The notes: generated by a model from the sequence alone, not told the origin. 64,000 bases of DNA from Agrobacterium cucumeris (GCF_030036535.1 NZ_CP080388.1:2103001-2167000), one strand, 5' to 3'. Counted from the first letter of the stretch, positions 33,199 through 41,856 are shown. Numbers and translations are program-made.

Positions 33199-33864
33199 TT
33201 GAGCACAATTGACGATAATGCCCGTGAGATTGCGGGCTTGGCCCTCCAGCGTCTGGAAAGGGCAAAAGGCCGGCGTGTGATGATCGCGATTGCCGGTGCC
33301 CCGGGATCGGGAAAATCGACCATTGCCGAAGGTGTGGTGGATGTGTTGAACGCCGGCGGAGGCGAGCCCGCCGCGCTTTTCCCGATGGATGGTTATCACT
33401 ATGACGATGCCGTGCTCGAAGAGATGAACCGGCGACCGTTCAAGGGCGCCATCGATACGTTCGATGCCCACGGGTTGCGGCACATGCTCGAGCGCCTCAA
33501 GGCCAATGAGGATGATGTCATCGCCGTTCCAGTCTTTGACCGGTCAATTGAAATTGCCCGCGCCGGCGGCCGGCTGATCCCGCAATCCGTCGATATCATC
33601 GTCTGTGAAGGCAATTATCTCCTCGCCGGCCAGTCGCCGTGGAACCGCCTCAAGCCGATCTTCGATCTGACGGTTTTCGTCGATGTCGGCGAGGACGATC
33701 TGCGCGCGCGGCTGAGAAACCGCTGGCTGGGCTTCGGCCTTGCCGAGGACGAGATCAACCGGAAGGTCGAGGAGAACGATCTTCCGAACGGCCGTTTCAT
33801 CATCTCGACGAGCACCGAACCCGATCTTCGCATCGGCAATCCGGGAAGCGGGGCCGCCTCCTGA
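33199..33864 (+). CDS. P-loop sugar kinase (FrcK/uridine-kinase-like)
   Basis: A 221-residue nucleoside/sugar kinase-type P-loop protein: Walker A IAGAPGSGKSTIAE (about residues 31-44), FPMDGYHYDDAVLEE, VPVFDRSIEIARAG, IIVCEGNYLL and the lid-type RLRNRWLGFGL. Similar proteins (FrcK) accompany fructose transporters in rhizobia. It would phosphorylate the ketose produced by the epimerases, trapping it for central metabolism. The start is TTG 33199 with CGAGGA 6 bp upstream; no better start exists. Fructose is a likely acceptor, but D-allulose or another ketose is possible. Confidence 0.82.
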   Translation: MSTIDDNAREIAGLALQRLERAKGRRVMIAIAGAPGSGKSTIAEGVVDVLNAGGGEPAALFPMDGYHYDDAVLEEMNRRPFKGAIDTFDAHGLRHMLERLKANEDDVIAVPVFDRSIEIARAGGRLIPQSVDIIVCEGNYLLAGQSPWNRLKPIFDLTVFVDVGEDDLRARLRNRWLGFGLAEDEINRKVEENDLPNGRFIISTSTEPDLRIGNPGSGAAS

Positions 33865-33928
33865 GACGCCCTGAACGACCGCGTGCGCCACATCCCAACC
33901 AAGTGAAACAGAAGCGAAAGAAATCCCC

Positions 33929-34798
33929 ATGAAACACGGCATCTATTATTCTTACTGGGAACATGAGTGGAGCGCCAAGTTCGGCCCCTATATCGAAAAG
34001 GTCGCCAAACTCGGTTTCGATATCATCGAAGTCGCCGCCCACCATATCAACGAATACAGCGACGCCGAACTCGCCGCGATCAAGCAGAGCGCGAAGGATA
34101 ACGGCATCATCCTCACTGCCGGCATCGGCCCGTCGAAATCAAAGAACCTGTCGTCGGAAAATGCGGCCGTGCGCGCAGCGGGCAAGGCTTTTTTTGAGAG
34201 GACGCTCACCAATGTCGCCAAGCTCGACATCCGCACCATCGGCGGCGCATTGCATTCCTACTGGCCGATCGATTATTCGCAGCCGGTCGACAAGCCGGGT
34301 GATTACGCGCGTGGAGTCGAGGGTATTCACGGCATTGCCGATTTCGCCAATGATCTCGGCATCAACCTGTGTATCGAAGTCCTCAACCGCTTTGAAAACC
34401 ACGTGCTCAACACGGCGGCCGAAGGCGTCGCCTTCGTCAAGGATGTCGGGAAGAACAATGTGAAGGTCATGCTGGATACCTTCCACATGAACATCGAGGA
34501 AGACAGTTTCGGCGAAGCCATCCGCACGGCCGGCCCGCTGCTGGGTCACTTCCACACCGGCGAGAGCAATCGCCGTGTTCCAGGCAAAGGCAGGATGCCC
34601 TGGCAGGAAATCGGTCTCGCTCTTCGCGATATCAATTACACCGGTGCCGTCGTCATGGAGCCCTTCGTCAAGACCGGTGGCACCATCGGTTCTGATATCA
34701 AGGTGTGGCGTGATCTGAGCAACGGCGCTGATGTCGCCAGAATGGACGAGGACGCCCGCAACTCCCTGGCATTTTCCCGTTTCGTCCTCGGCGGCTGA
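33929..34798 (+). CDS. dpe: D-allulose (D-psicose) 3-epimerase
   Basis: A 289-residue protein that I recognise as the Agrobacterium D-psicose 3-epimerase (MKHGIYYSYWEHEWSAKFGP start). It interconverts D-fructose and D-allulose in the cytoplasm using Mn2+ or Co2+. The metal ligands E150, D183, H209 and E244 are all in place at the published residue numbers, and E150 and E244 are the acid/base pair. It differs from the C58 enzyme at scattered surface positions, for instance around residues 50-55 and 77-80, so it is an orthologue from a related strain. It ends the transporter operon, 64 bp after the kinase gene, giving a route from imported allulose to fructose and then fructose phosphate. Confidence 0.97.
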   Translation: MKHGIYYSYWEHEWSAKFGPYIEKVAKLGFDIIEVAAHHINEYSDAELAAIKQSAKDNGIILTAGIGPSKSKNLSSENAAVRAAGKAFFERTLTNVAKLDIRTIGGALHSYWPIDYSQPVDKPGDYARGVEGIHGIADFANDLGINLCIEVLNRFENHVLNTAAEGVAFVKDVGKNNVKVMLDTFHMNIEEDSFGEAIRTAGPLLGHFHTGESNRRVPGKGRMPWQEIGLALRDINYTGAVVMEPFVKTGGTIGSDIKVWRDLSNGADVARMDEDARNSLAFSRFVLGG

Positions 34799-34981
34799 TG
34801 TCCGGTACGTGGCGCTGACCATGCGGCCGTCATATGGCGCGGCCTGGTCTCGCAGGGATAACGCATGAGCGCCGGCGGCTGGCAGAGATCGCAATCTGCG
34901 AGTTGAAGAAAACACCTCTTATGCGCTAAAGCTCCGGGATATCCCGGGATCGGAAACGATCCGCCCAAGGCCATTATTCGC

Positions 34982-35977
34982 ATGATCCCTGTCGCACTCC
35001 CGTCCGTCGAAGCGGTGCTTCTTGTCGCCTTCCTTCTTGCCACGACCTTTGTCTGGGCCGTCTGGACGCTGGGGCTGCTCATTCGATATGCGAGCGGCCG
35101 GCGGAAGCGCCCGGTGATCTTGCCCTACGGGCTGGTGACCGCCATCGCGGTTTTCACCCTGTTGCAGATCGCTGGTTTTTGTCTCGAGATGCGGGCCTAT
35201 GACCGGGATAGGACGGCAAACTACCGGCCGCAACTGCTTGAACCAACCCGGCTTGGCCAGATCGATATGCCCGAAGGCACGAAACTCGAACTGGCCATTG
35301 CCAATAACAGGGATGCCTTCAGCCGCGCGGTGTTTCCGCATCCCGTGCGCGTTGCAGATATCGATGCCGTCGAAATCGCCCGCTATATCGCGATAAAAAC
35401 CAACGACAACTACGAAACCATTGGCTTCACCCCCGACAACATGCGGATAACCGGCAATGGCGTAACCACCCAGAGCGGCTGGCGTTGCGACGCGACCCGG
35501 CCGGTGGAGTTTGATCTGCGGCCCGATGGCGGCATATCCGCCTTCAGCAGATGCATTCTTGCCGATGGCAATGTCGTTGATGGCATCACGCTGCCGATGG
35601 GCACCTCCCTGTACGCCTCTACCGGCAATGTCTATATCGACGGCTTCGTCGATTCCGACAGATGGGTTCTCGGCACGCCGCAGGGTCAGGCCATTCACGT
35701 CGATAATTTCGATCTCTCCGATGCGACGATTGCCCTTGATGACGAACGAAAACTCTACGAAATCAAAAGCGCGGTCCTGTCAAAGGAGGCGATGCTCGGC
35801 ACGCGCCGCCATGCGGCCGGAACCCATGTTCGCTATAATTCCCGGCACCTTCGGAAAGATTACCCAGCCGCATGGCTGCTCACCCCACCTCTGCCCGATG
35901 CTGATCCTCAGCCGGCACCGCCCGCAAGCCTCGTGCAGAACAGGCAAGGAGAGGTTCTGGCCACCCCGGCGGATTGA
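34982..35977 (+). CDS. Two-TM membrane protein with large extracytoplasmic domain, unknown
   Basis: A 331-residue protein. Two membrane segments occupy residues about 9-35 (AVLLVAFLLATTFVWAVWTL) and 47-67 (LVTAIAVFTLLQIAGFCLEM), separated by a short basic loop (RYASGRRKRP). The remaining 260 residues look beta-rich (repeats of short G/D/T-rich strands, two cysteines) and end in a proline-rich tail. I do not recognise a family. It stands alone between the allulose operon and a convergent small gene. The hydrophobic N-terminus, codon use like its neighbours and a shared terminator behind it support it as real. Confidence 0.72.
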   Translation: MIPVALPSVEAVLLVAFLLATTFVWAVWTLGLLIRYASGRRKRPVILPYGLVTAIAVFTLLQIAGFCLEMRAYDRDRTANYRPQLLEPTRLGQIDMPEGTKLELAIANNRDAFSRAVFPHPVRVADIDAVEIARYIAIKTNDNYETIGFTPDNMRITGNGVTTQSGWRCDATRPVEFDLRPDGGISAFSRCILADGNVVDGITLPMGTSLYASTGNVYIDGFVDSDRWVLGTPQGQAIHVDNFDLSDATIALDDERKLYEIKSAVLSKEAMLGTRRHAAGTHVRYNSRHLRKDYPAAWLLTPPLPDADPQPAPPASLVQNRQGEVLATPAD

Positions 35978-36060
35978 ACAGGACCGGGCAGGGATGCGGC
36001 GAAATGGCCCGCCCGCGAGCACGCGCTGAACGCTGGGATGAAGGAAAATCCAGTCCTGTT

Positions 36061-36083
36061 AAAAGGCCGTGGTCATGCCTTTT
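36061..36083. terminator. Bidirectional terminator between convergent genes
   Basis: AAAAGGC and GCCTTTT form a 7-bp stem with a 9-nt loop and T-runs on both strands. It serves the 34982 gene and overlaps the stop codon of the minus-strand gene at 36073. Confidence 0.65.
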
Positions 36084-36471
36084 TGCGATTGGCCGTTGCC
36101 GCTTCGATACCCGACGCCAAATGTCTATCGAACCAGGCGATCATTTTGCGAATATTTTCTTCGGCGGGCGTGACGTCACCTGCGTTCACGAGTTCAGCCG
36201 CAGCTTGAGACATGGCCAGCAGAATGCGCGCGGTTTCTGGCACATAGGGCAGATCGTCACCCGCATCGTGGCGTTCGCGTATAATCTGATAACGTAGCTT
36301 CTCAGGGTAAGTCCATGCACTCACAAGCAAATCCTGGACGCTGACCTCTTGGCCTGCGATATCGATCACCGCATCGCGGTCGGCCTCACCATATCCTGAC
36401 GCCTCTATGCGCTCGCAGGCATTGATTGCGGCATTCATCAGGTCCCTGACCACGTTCCAATCTGTTTTCAC
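36073..36471 (-). CDS. Conserved-looking hypothetical protein (132 aa)
   Basis: A soluble, largely helical protein (DWNVVRDLMNAAINACERIE; VSVQDLLVSAWTYPEKLRYQ; AEENIRKMIAWFDRHLASGI) with no signal peptide or membrane segment. It starts at GTG 36471 behind a strong AGGAGG at 5-bp spacing, which is good evidence for translation. I do not recognise the family. It is separated by 215 bp from the upstream minus-strand gene, so it probably has its own promoter. Confidence 0.75.
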   Translation of the reverse strand: MKTDWNVVRDLMNAAINACERIEASGYGEADRDAVIDIAGQEVSVQDLLVSAWTYPEKLRYQIIRERHDAGDDLPYVPETARILLAMSQAAAELVNAGDVTPAEENIRKMIAWFDRHLASGIEAATANRKKA

Positions 36472-36643
36472 CGCATCCTCCTTACCGACTGCGCAGGCCG
36501 GCCGACGGTATGTCGATGCTCCGTCGCATGCAATGTCTACGGAAAGTGGCCAGCGAAATCGTTTTTCCCATGTGTATCGAGAACGATCTCAAACACCGCG
36601 AACAGCTGTCAAAAGATACTGTGATGTCGCAGGTCTCTGCCGG

Positions 36644-36673
36644 TGATGGATCGCGGGCGGGCGCGATCCATCA
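36644..36673. repeat. 12-bp perfect stem-loop
   Basis: TGATGGATCGCG and CGCGATCCATCA are perfectly complementary around a 6-nt loop. On the minus strand it lies 14 bp beyond the stop of the Atu4866-domain gene and probably ends or stabilises that transcript, though no T tract follows. Confidence 0.65.
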
Positions 36674-36686
36674 TTGCAATCCTGTT

Positions 36687-37004
36687 TCACCGCTCCCGGT
36701 AAAAGATCATGCCGCCATGGTGGAGGACATCATCAATGAACGTTCCATCTGCTGTAAAGCCGGTATCGTCCCGGTAATCGATGTGATTGCCGGTCACGAC
36801 GTAACGGCCCTGATAGGCGCTTTTGCGGTTGCCGCGGGCTTCATCATAACGCCCATTGGCCAAAAGCTCCTGACGGATATGGCCGTCACCTGTCACCCAC
36901 ATGCCGATATAGGGGTGAGCTTGCGGGGGCGTGGAGCCGGCGCTGGTTTCGCTCCCCGTCAGCATGGCGATGGCAGCGGCAACGGGTATTGTCATGTTTT
37001 TCAT
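36687..37004 (-). CDS. Atu4866-domain protein
   Basis: A 105-residue protein with a short hydrophobic N-terminus (TIPVAAAIAMLTGSETSAGS), possibly a signal peptide. The core is YIGMWVTGDGHIRQELLANG, RYDEARGNRKSAYQGRYVV and IDYRDDTGFTADG. This matches the small beta-rich domain named after A. tumefaciens Atu4866, known structurally but without assigned function. GGAGGAAA precedes ATG 37004. It lies 12 bp downstream of the SDR gene and is probably co-transcribed with it, which hints at binding or processing of the SDR's small substrate. No catalytic claim is made. Confidence 0.88.
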   Translation of the reverse strand: MKNMTIPVAAAIAMLTGSETSAGSTPPQAHPYIGMWVTGDGHIRQELLANGRYDEARGNRKSAYQGRYVVTGNHIDYRDDTGFTADGTFIDDVLHHGGMIFYRER

Positions 37005-37016
37005 CTGTTTTCCTCC

Positions 37017-37742
37017 TCAGGCGGCAGCCGTTGGGCGAACAACGATCTCGTTCAGATCGACGTCATCAGGCTGTTCGATGGCGAAACGCACCGCGCGGCC
37101 GATGGCATCGGGCTTCAGCGCAATGGCGCGGTAGGTTTTCATGGCCTCGGCTGCTGCCGGATCGGTGATCGTTTCCGCCAGTTCGCTTTCCACCACACCG
37201 GGATGAATGCAGGTGACGCGCAGATCCGGCCGTTCCTGCCGCAACCCGTCCGAAATCGCCCGGACGGCAAATTTCGTGGCGCAGTAGACGGCCGCGGTTG
37301 GCACCACCGACAGCGCCCCGATGGAAGCGATATTGATGATGTGGCCGGAACCGCGCGACGTCATTTCCGGCAGCACGGCCGCGATGCCGTGCAATACGCC
37401 CTTGATGTTGACGTCCACCATGCGGTCCCATTCGTCGACCTTCATCGAGGCCATCAGGGAAAGCGGCATGACGCCGGCATTGTTGATCATGACATCGACC
37501 CGGCCGAAGGTTTCGCGGGCCTTCTCCGCGAAGTCGGCCACGTCGGCACGGTTGGTGACATCCAGTCGGCTGACCGCCACCTGGACGTTGCCCGCTTCCC
37601 GGATCTCCTTTGCGAGTTCCTCCAGCCGCTCCGTGCGGCGGGCGCCGAGCACTAGTTTTGCACCAGCTTTGCCGAGTTCACGCGCGATACCCGCGCCAAT
37701 GCCGCTGGAGGCTCCCGTGATGAGAACAACCTTGTCCATCAT
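37017..37742 (-). CDS. Short-chain dehydrogenase/reductase (SDR)
   Basis: A 241-residue classical SDR that oxidises or reduces a carbonyl/alcohol with NAD(P)(H). Visible: cofactor motif TGASSGIGAGIA, acidic/basic selector region LGARRTERLEELA (Arg suggests NADP preference), NNAG motif in MINNAGVMPLS, catalytic Ser in NIASIGALS, and YCATK active site. AAGGA precedes tandem ATGs (37742/37739). A longer frame to 37835 lacks a ribosome site and would run into the divergent promoter. It heads a two-gene unit divergent from a LysR regulator, which likely controls it. Confidence 0.92.
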   Translation of the reverse strand: MMDKVVLITGASSGIGAGIARELGKAGAKLVLGARRTERLEELAKEIREAGNVQVAVSRLDVTNRADVADFAEKARETFGRVDVMINNAGVMPLSLMASMKVDEWDRMVDVNIKGVLHGIAAVLPEMTSRGSGHIINIASIGALSVVPTAAVYCATKFAVRAISDGLRQERPDLRVTCIHPGVVESELAETITDPAAAEAMKTYRAIALKPDAIGRAVRFAIEQPDDVDLNEIVVRPTAAA

Positions 37743-37856
37743 TCTGTCCTTCCTTTTTGAAACCACCGCTCGATTGCGGTTGCATGAAAGATAGACAGGC
37801 AGCATTGTTGAGATAAGATGCCTATTAATTTCCATAGTGGTAAGAGGAACTAAACA

Positions 37857-38765
37857 GTGACGCCCGATCTGAACACTCTATCGGTCTTTGCGCTGGTGGC
37901 GGAACTGAAGAGTTTTAGCGCTGCGGCCGACCGTATGGGTGTGTCACGTTCCGCCGTCAGCCAGACAATTCGGCGGCTGGAGGAAATGCTCGGCCTGGCG
38001 CTGGTGCTGCGCACCACCCGCAGCGTCAGTCTCACCGAGGCGGGTGAGGGGCTTTATGCCAATATCGCGCCGGCCATAGCCGAAATGTCGGCGGCGGTGG
38101 AACAGGCGGGCGAATTGCGCGAAAGTCCGAACGGGCTGTTGCGGCTTACCGTTTCTTCCATTGCCGAAAACTTCCTGTCCGGCCCGCTTCTTGCTGGCTT
38201 CACCGCCGCCTATCCCGACGTTCACCTCGATGTCGTGGTGACCGATGAGGAGTTCGATATTGTTGCCGAAGGCTATGACGCCGCCGTGCGGTTGGGCGAA
38301 GTGATCGATGAGGACATGATCATCGTGCCGATATCCGGGGATGTGCGGCAGCTGGCAGTCTGTTCGCCTGATTATCTCAAAGGCAGCAGCAAGCCCGCTC
38401 ACCCGAAGGAACTGGCGCATCACCGGTGCATTGGCTGGCGGCCGGCTCCGCGCAGCGCACCCTATCGCTGGGAGTTTGCGGAGGCCGGGCGGGAATTCAG
38501 CGTCGCGGTCGCGCCGGAGATCACCACCAACGACATGGCACTGATGATTCGGATGGCGGTGGCGGGAGCGGGGATCACCTTCGGCATCGAAGATACATTC
38601 CGCAGCTGGATCGATCGCGGCGAGCTGGTGCCGCTGCTTGAAGATTACTCGCCTTATTTTCCCGGTTTCTACCTCTATTATCCGAACAGGCGTAATCTGG
38701 CGCCCAAACTCCGGGCCCTGATCGATCACGTCAAGATATCGAGGCAACGCACGCGGTCGCTTTAA
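37857..38765 (+). CDS. LysR-family regulator divergent from the SDR gene
   Basis: A 302-residue LysR regulator: N-terminal helix-turn-helix (LNTLSVFALVAELKSFSAAA, then DRMGVSRSAVSQTIRRLEEM), linker, and an effector domain (LRLTVSSIAENFLSGPLLAG; YDAAVRLGEVIDEDMIIVPI; VAGAGITFGIEDTF) of the CrgA/DsdC-like group. It starts at GTG 37857 with AGAGGAAC upstream. The 114-bp region shared with the SDR gene should hold its binding site, although I could not pick out a clean T-N11-A dyad. Confidence 0.92.
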   Translation: MTPDLNTLSVFALVAELKSFSAAADRMGVSRSAVSQTIRRLEEMLGLALVLRTTRSVSLTEAGEGLYANIAPAIAEMSAAVEQAGELRESPNGLLRLTVSSIAENFLSGPLLAGFTAAYPDVHLDVVVTDEEFDIVAEGYDAAVRLGEVIDEDMIIVPISGDVRQLAVCSPDYLKGSSKPAHPKELAHHRCIGWRPAPRSAPYRWEFAEAGREFSVAVAPEITTNDMALMIRMAVAGAGITFGIEDTFRSWIDRGELVPLLEDYSPYFPGFYLYYPNRRNLAPKLRALIDHVKISRQRTRSL

Positions 38766-38797
38766 ACGGTGATGGCCTGCCTTGGCTTCGATGTGAC

Positions 38798-39577
38798 TTA
38801 TCGCAAAACCGATGACAAAAATTCGCGGGTCCGCTCTTCTTTCGGCCCGCCGAAAATTTCCTCCGGTGCCCCCTGTTCGCAGATGCGGCCCTTGTCGAAA
38901 AAGCAGACCCGGTCTGACACTTCGCGGGCAAAGCGCATCTCATGGGTAACAAGCAGCATCGTCAGATCGTGCTCATGGGCCAGATCACGAATGACGGAAA
39001 GCACTTCGCCGACCAGCTGCGGGTCAAGCGCCGAGGTCGGCTCATCAAAAAGCAGAACACGCGGACGCATGGCAAGCGAGCGGGCAATGGCGACGCGCTG
39101 CTGCTGACCGCCGGAAAGCTGCACCGGATAATGATCCTTCTTGTCGGCCAGCCCGACCATCTTCAGCAATTCGATTGCCCGCGCTTCCGCTTCTGCGCGG
39201 GCGATGCCCAGCACCCGCACCGGCGCTTCCACGATGTTGCGAAGCACCGTCATATGCGGAAAGAGGTTGAAGCTCTGGAAGACCATGCCGACGTGATTGC
39301 GGATCTGGCGAAGGTGCTTCTCCGAGGCCTGAAAGGGGCCTTTGCCGCCCTGTTCATGATAGGAGATGTCGGCAAGGGTAAGCTTGCCCTCCTGGAACGG
39401 TTCCAGCGTCATGAGAATGCGCAGAACCGTTGATTTTCCGGAGCCGGAGGGGCCGATAAGCGTTACTTTCTCGCCCTTTGTCACACTGAAATTGAACTGG
39501 TCGAGAACCGTCAGAATGCCGAAACGCTTCGTGACGTCGGAAAATTCGATCAGCGGCTGATTGGTGGTGTTGGTCAT
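38798..39577 (-). CDS. ehuA: Ectoine/hydroxyectoine ABC transporter ATPase EhuA
   Basis: A 259-residue polar-amino-acid-type ATPase: Walker [14 protein letters not shown], signature [15 protein letters not shown], Walker [16 protein letters not shown], switch His LVTHEMRFA. Within the GlnQ-like family the Ehu assignment rests on context: it is the last gene of a unit encoding EhuB, EhuC and EhuD behind the ectoine-degrading enzymes. It overlaps ehuD by 4 bp and ends 32 bp from the convergent LysR gene. It powers uptake of ectoine and hydroxyectoine for use as carbon and nitrogen source. Confidence 0.9.
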   Translation of the reverse strand: MTNTTNQPLIEFSDVTKRFGILTVLDQFNFSVTKGEKVTLIGPSGSGKSTVLRILMTLEPFQEGKLTLADISYHEQGGKGPFQASEKHLRQIRNHVGMVFQSFNLFPHMTVLRNIVEAPVRVLGIARAEAEARAIELLKMVGLADKKDHYPVQLSGGQQQRVAIARSLAMRPRVLLFDEPTSALDPQLVGEVLSVIRDLAHEHDLTMLLVTHEMRFAREVSDRVCFFDKGRICEQGAPEEIFGGPKEERTREFLSSVLR

Positions 39578-40266
39578 CGCAAGGGTATTCCTGCTTTTGG
39601 AAGCGCCCTTTGCAGGCGGCTGAGGCCTGCCGAGCAGATTATTGTCAGAAGGAGGAAGATCAGGCCGACAAGCGTCAGCGGGACCAGATATTCGAAGGTG
39701 CGCTCGCCGATCATGTTGGCAAGCCCCATCATCTCCAGAACCGTGACGACGGAAAGCACCGGCGTTTCCTTGATCATGGCGACGAGGTAGTTGCCCATGG
39801 CCGGAACGATGCGCGGAATGGCCTGAGGAATGATGATATCCCGATAGGTCTGCATGCGTGTGAGATTAAGTGCAGTCGCCGCTTCCCACTGGCCGTGATG
39901 CACGGCCTCGATGCCGCCGCGATAGACCTCGGACGTGTAGGCCGCATATTGCAGGCCGAGCGCCAGCGCGCCGGTCAGGAAGGCGGGCAGCACGATGCCG
40001 AAATCCGGAAGCACGTAATAAAGGAAGAACAGCTGCACCAGAAGCGGCGTATCGCGAAGGAACTCGACAACCACGGCAGTCGGCCAGGAGATCAGCTTGA
40101 CCCGGCTGCGGCGCAGCAGCGCAAAAACGAGCCCCAGAACCAGCGCGATGGCGAAGCCGGCGGCTGCCGCCTTCAACGTTACCGTCAGGCCGATCAGGAT
40201 GATCGGCAGGATCGAGGTTGTGTAGGTGAGCCAGGTGGTGGTGTCCCATTCGTAGCCATACATCAT
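39574..40266 (-). CDS. ehuD: Ectoine/hydroxyectoine ABC transporter permease EhuD
   Basis: A 230-residue HisM-type permease with about five membrane segments. Features are [40 protein letters not shown] and the EAA loop [20 protein letters not shown]. It pairs with EhuC to form the channel. The gene lies 12 bp downstream of ehuC and overlaps ehuA. Identity as EhuD rather than a generic amino-acid permease comes from the operon. Confidence 0.9.
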   Translation of the reverse strand: MMYGYEWDTTTWLTYTTSILPIILIGLTVTLKAAAAGFAIALVLGLVFALLRRSRVKLISWPTAVVVEFLRDTPLLVQLFFLYYVLPDFGIVLPAFLTGALALGLQYAAYTSEVYRGGIEAVHHGQWEAATALNLTRMQTYRDIIIPQAIPRIVPAMGNYLVAMIKETPVLSVVTVLEMMGLANMIGERTFEYLVPLTLVGLIFLLLTIICSAGLSRLQRALPKAGIPLR

Positions 40267-40278
40267 GAGAAGATATCC

Positions 40279-40944
40279 TTACGAATGGCGGGTGCGCGGA
40301 AAGACGTTGCCGCGCCTGACGAAGTGTTCGATCACCCGGATGATGACCATCAGGACGAGGGACATCGCGAAATAGCAGAGCAGCGTGATCGAATAGATGC
40401 TGGTGCTATCCAGCGTCAGGTTGCGGATCGACTGCGCCGCGAATGTCAGGTCGGCAATCGAGATCAGCGACACGAGTGAAGAAAGCTTCAGCGTCTCTAT
40501 CGCCAGATTGCCGAATGCCGGCATCATCTCGACGATTGCCTGCGGCAGCGAGATGCGAAACAGCGTCTGCATCCGCGTAAAATTCAGCGCGCGGGCTGCT
40601 TCCAGCTGCTGCACGGAAACGGAGGACAACGCACCGCGCACGATCTCCGCGCCATAACCGCCGGCATGGGCGGCAAGCACCAGAATACCCGTGGTGATCG
40701 GATCAAAGCTCAGCCCGACCAGCGGCAGCGCGTAATAGAACCAGAAGAGCTGAACCAGCAACGAGGTGCCGCGAAACACCTCCGTATAACAAAGCGCGAC
40801 CCTGGACAGGATCGGTCCGCCCTCGACACGCAGAATCCCGAAAAAGAAGGCAAGCAGCGTGCCGACCACAAGCGCTGCGAGCGTGATCGTCATGGTGACG
40901 ACGGCACCTTGCCACATCATCGGCAGGTAGGCGGTCATGTCCAT
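40279..40944 (-). CDS. ehuC: Ectoine/hydroxyectoine ABC transporter permease EhuC
   Basis: A 221-residue HisQ-type permease. Motifs are AYLPMMWQGAVVTMTITLAA, TEVFRGTSLLVQLFWFYYAL and the EAA loop EAARALNFTRMQTLFRISLP. I start it at ATG 40944 (MDMTAYL) with GGGAAA upstream; the frame is open to a TTG at 40959 that sits too close to its ribosome site. A strong stem-loop separates it from ehuB. It works with EhuD as channel. Confidence 0.88.
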   Translation of the reverse strand: MDMTAYLPMMWQGAVVTMTITLAALVVGTLLAFFFGILRVEGGPILSRVALCYTEVFRGTSLLVQLFWFYYALPLVGLSFDPITTGILVLAAHAGGYGAEIVRGALSSVSVQQLEAARALNFTRMQTLFRISLPQAIVEMMPAFGNLAIETLKLSSLVSLISIADLTFAAQSIRNLTLDSTSIYSITLLCYFAMSLVLMVIIRVIEHFVRRGNVFPRTRHS

Positions 40945-40971
40945 CTGGCGTTTTCCCAAGTTCCTGACGAG

Positions 40972-40997
40972 CGGCGCCCGGCGAAGACCGGGCGCCG
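40972..40997 (-). repeat. 10-bp stem-loop between ehuB and ehuC
   Basis: CGGCGCCCGG and CCGGGCGCCG pair perfectly around the 6-nt loop CGAAGA, just after the ehuB stop on the minus strand. As after the other binding-protein genes here, it probably raises binding-protein mRNA relative to permease mRNA. Confidence 0.7.
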
Positions 40998-41004
40998 ATG
41001 AGCT

Positions 41005-41856
41005 TTATTTTCCGGCGCAGAGATCGGCGACCTTCTTTTCGGCCGCTGCCGCGATACTCTGTTCGGACAGACCGTATTTGGACAGGATTTTCTTGTAGTC
41101 ATCCGTCTTGCGAAACTCGACCAGAGCGGCGTCAAATGCGTCGCGCAACTCCTTGTCTTCTGGGCGGAAGGCGAAGCCGCCATAGTTGCGGACTGGGTTA
41201 CCCTTTACCACCGGATCCTCAAATGGCGTGACCTGCTCGACATTGGCCTGGTTCTTGGCCAGTTCGGAGACGGTGAGCTCCGTGGCCGCATAGGCGTCCG
41301 CGCGGCTCTGCACGGTGGGGATCGCGTCGGCATTGGCCGGAATGAAGACGATCTGCTCCTCCTTGACGCCGACTGCCCGCAGGAAGTCGACATTGTTGGC
41401 GCCTGAGACGACGGCCACCTTCAAGGACGGATCCTTGGCGATATCGGCATAGGTCGTCAGCTTCTTCGGATTGCCCTTCTTCACCAGCAGGCCTTCGCCG
41501 TAGGAAGAGTTCGGCTCGGTGAAGGAGACCTGCTTGCAGCGCTCGGGCGAGATGTTCTGTTCTGCCGCGGCGAAATCGAAACGGCGGGCCTTGAGGCCGG
41601 GGATCAGTGTGCCGAATGGCGTCACCGTCCAGTTGACCTCTACGATACCCATCGATTTCAGCACCGCATTTGCCACATCAGGGCCGATCCCGGCAGATGT
41701 GCCGTCGGGCTGCATGTAGGAATAGGGCACTTCGTTTGCCGTGGCGGCACGAATATATCCTTGGCTTTTGACCTCCTCGAGGGTCAAGGCGCTGGCCGAC
41801 GTCATGCCGATGGCAAGGGCAAGGGCGGAAAGTCCGGCGATTTTGGTGATGTGCAT
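41005..41856 (-). CDS. ehuB: Ectoine/hydroxyectoine periplasmic binding protein EhuB
   Basis: A 283-residue family 3 binding protein. Signal peptide HITKIAGLSALALAIGMTSA ending SASA; mature protein LTLEEVKSQGYIRAATANEV, IPGLKARRFDFAAAEQNISP, ERCKQVSFTEPNSSYGEGLL, VKKGNPKKLTTYADIAKDPS. The ERC-x-x-V and KKGNP stretches and overall order match EhuB of Sinorhizobium. It binds ectoines through an aromatic cage in that protein; I cannot verify each cage residue here. It lies between eutE and ehuC in the catabolic operon. Confidence 0.9.
   Translation of the reverse strand: MHITKIAGLSALALAIGMTSASALTLEEVKSQGYIRAATANEVPYSYMQPDGTSAGIGPDVANAVLKSMGIVEVNWTVTPFGTLIPGLKARRFDFAAAEQNISPERCKQVSFTEPNSSYGEGLLVKKGNPKKLTTYADIAKDPSLKVAVVSGANNVDFLRAVGVKEEQIVFIPANADAIPTVQSRADAYAATELTVSELAKNQANVEQVTPFEDPVVKGNPVRNYGGFAFRPEDKELRDAFDAALVEFRKTDDYKKILSKYGLSEQSIAAAAEKKVADLCAGK

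Noticed and set aside
34942-34972. Small palindromes (CCGGGATATCCCGG; GGATCG-GAAA-CGATCC) before the unknown membrane protein
   Set aside because: Short, GC-rich and restriction-site-like; they could form a small hairpin but give no clear terminator or operator signal, so I did not annotate them.
36510-37655. A 381-codon plus-strand open frame
   Set aside because: It runs antisense through two recognisable genes (Atu4866-domain and SDR) and their gap, with no motif of its own.
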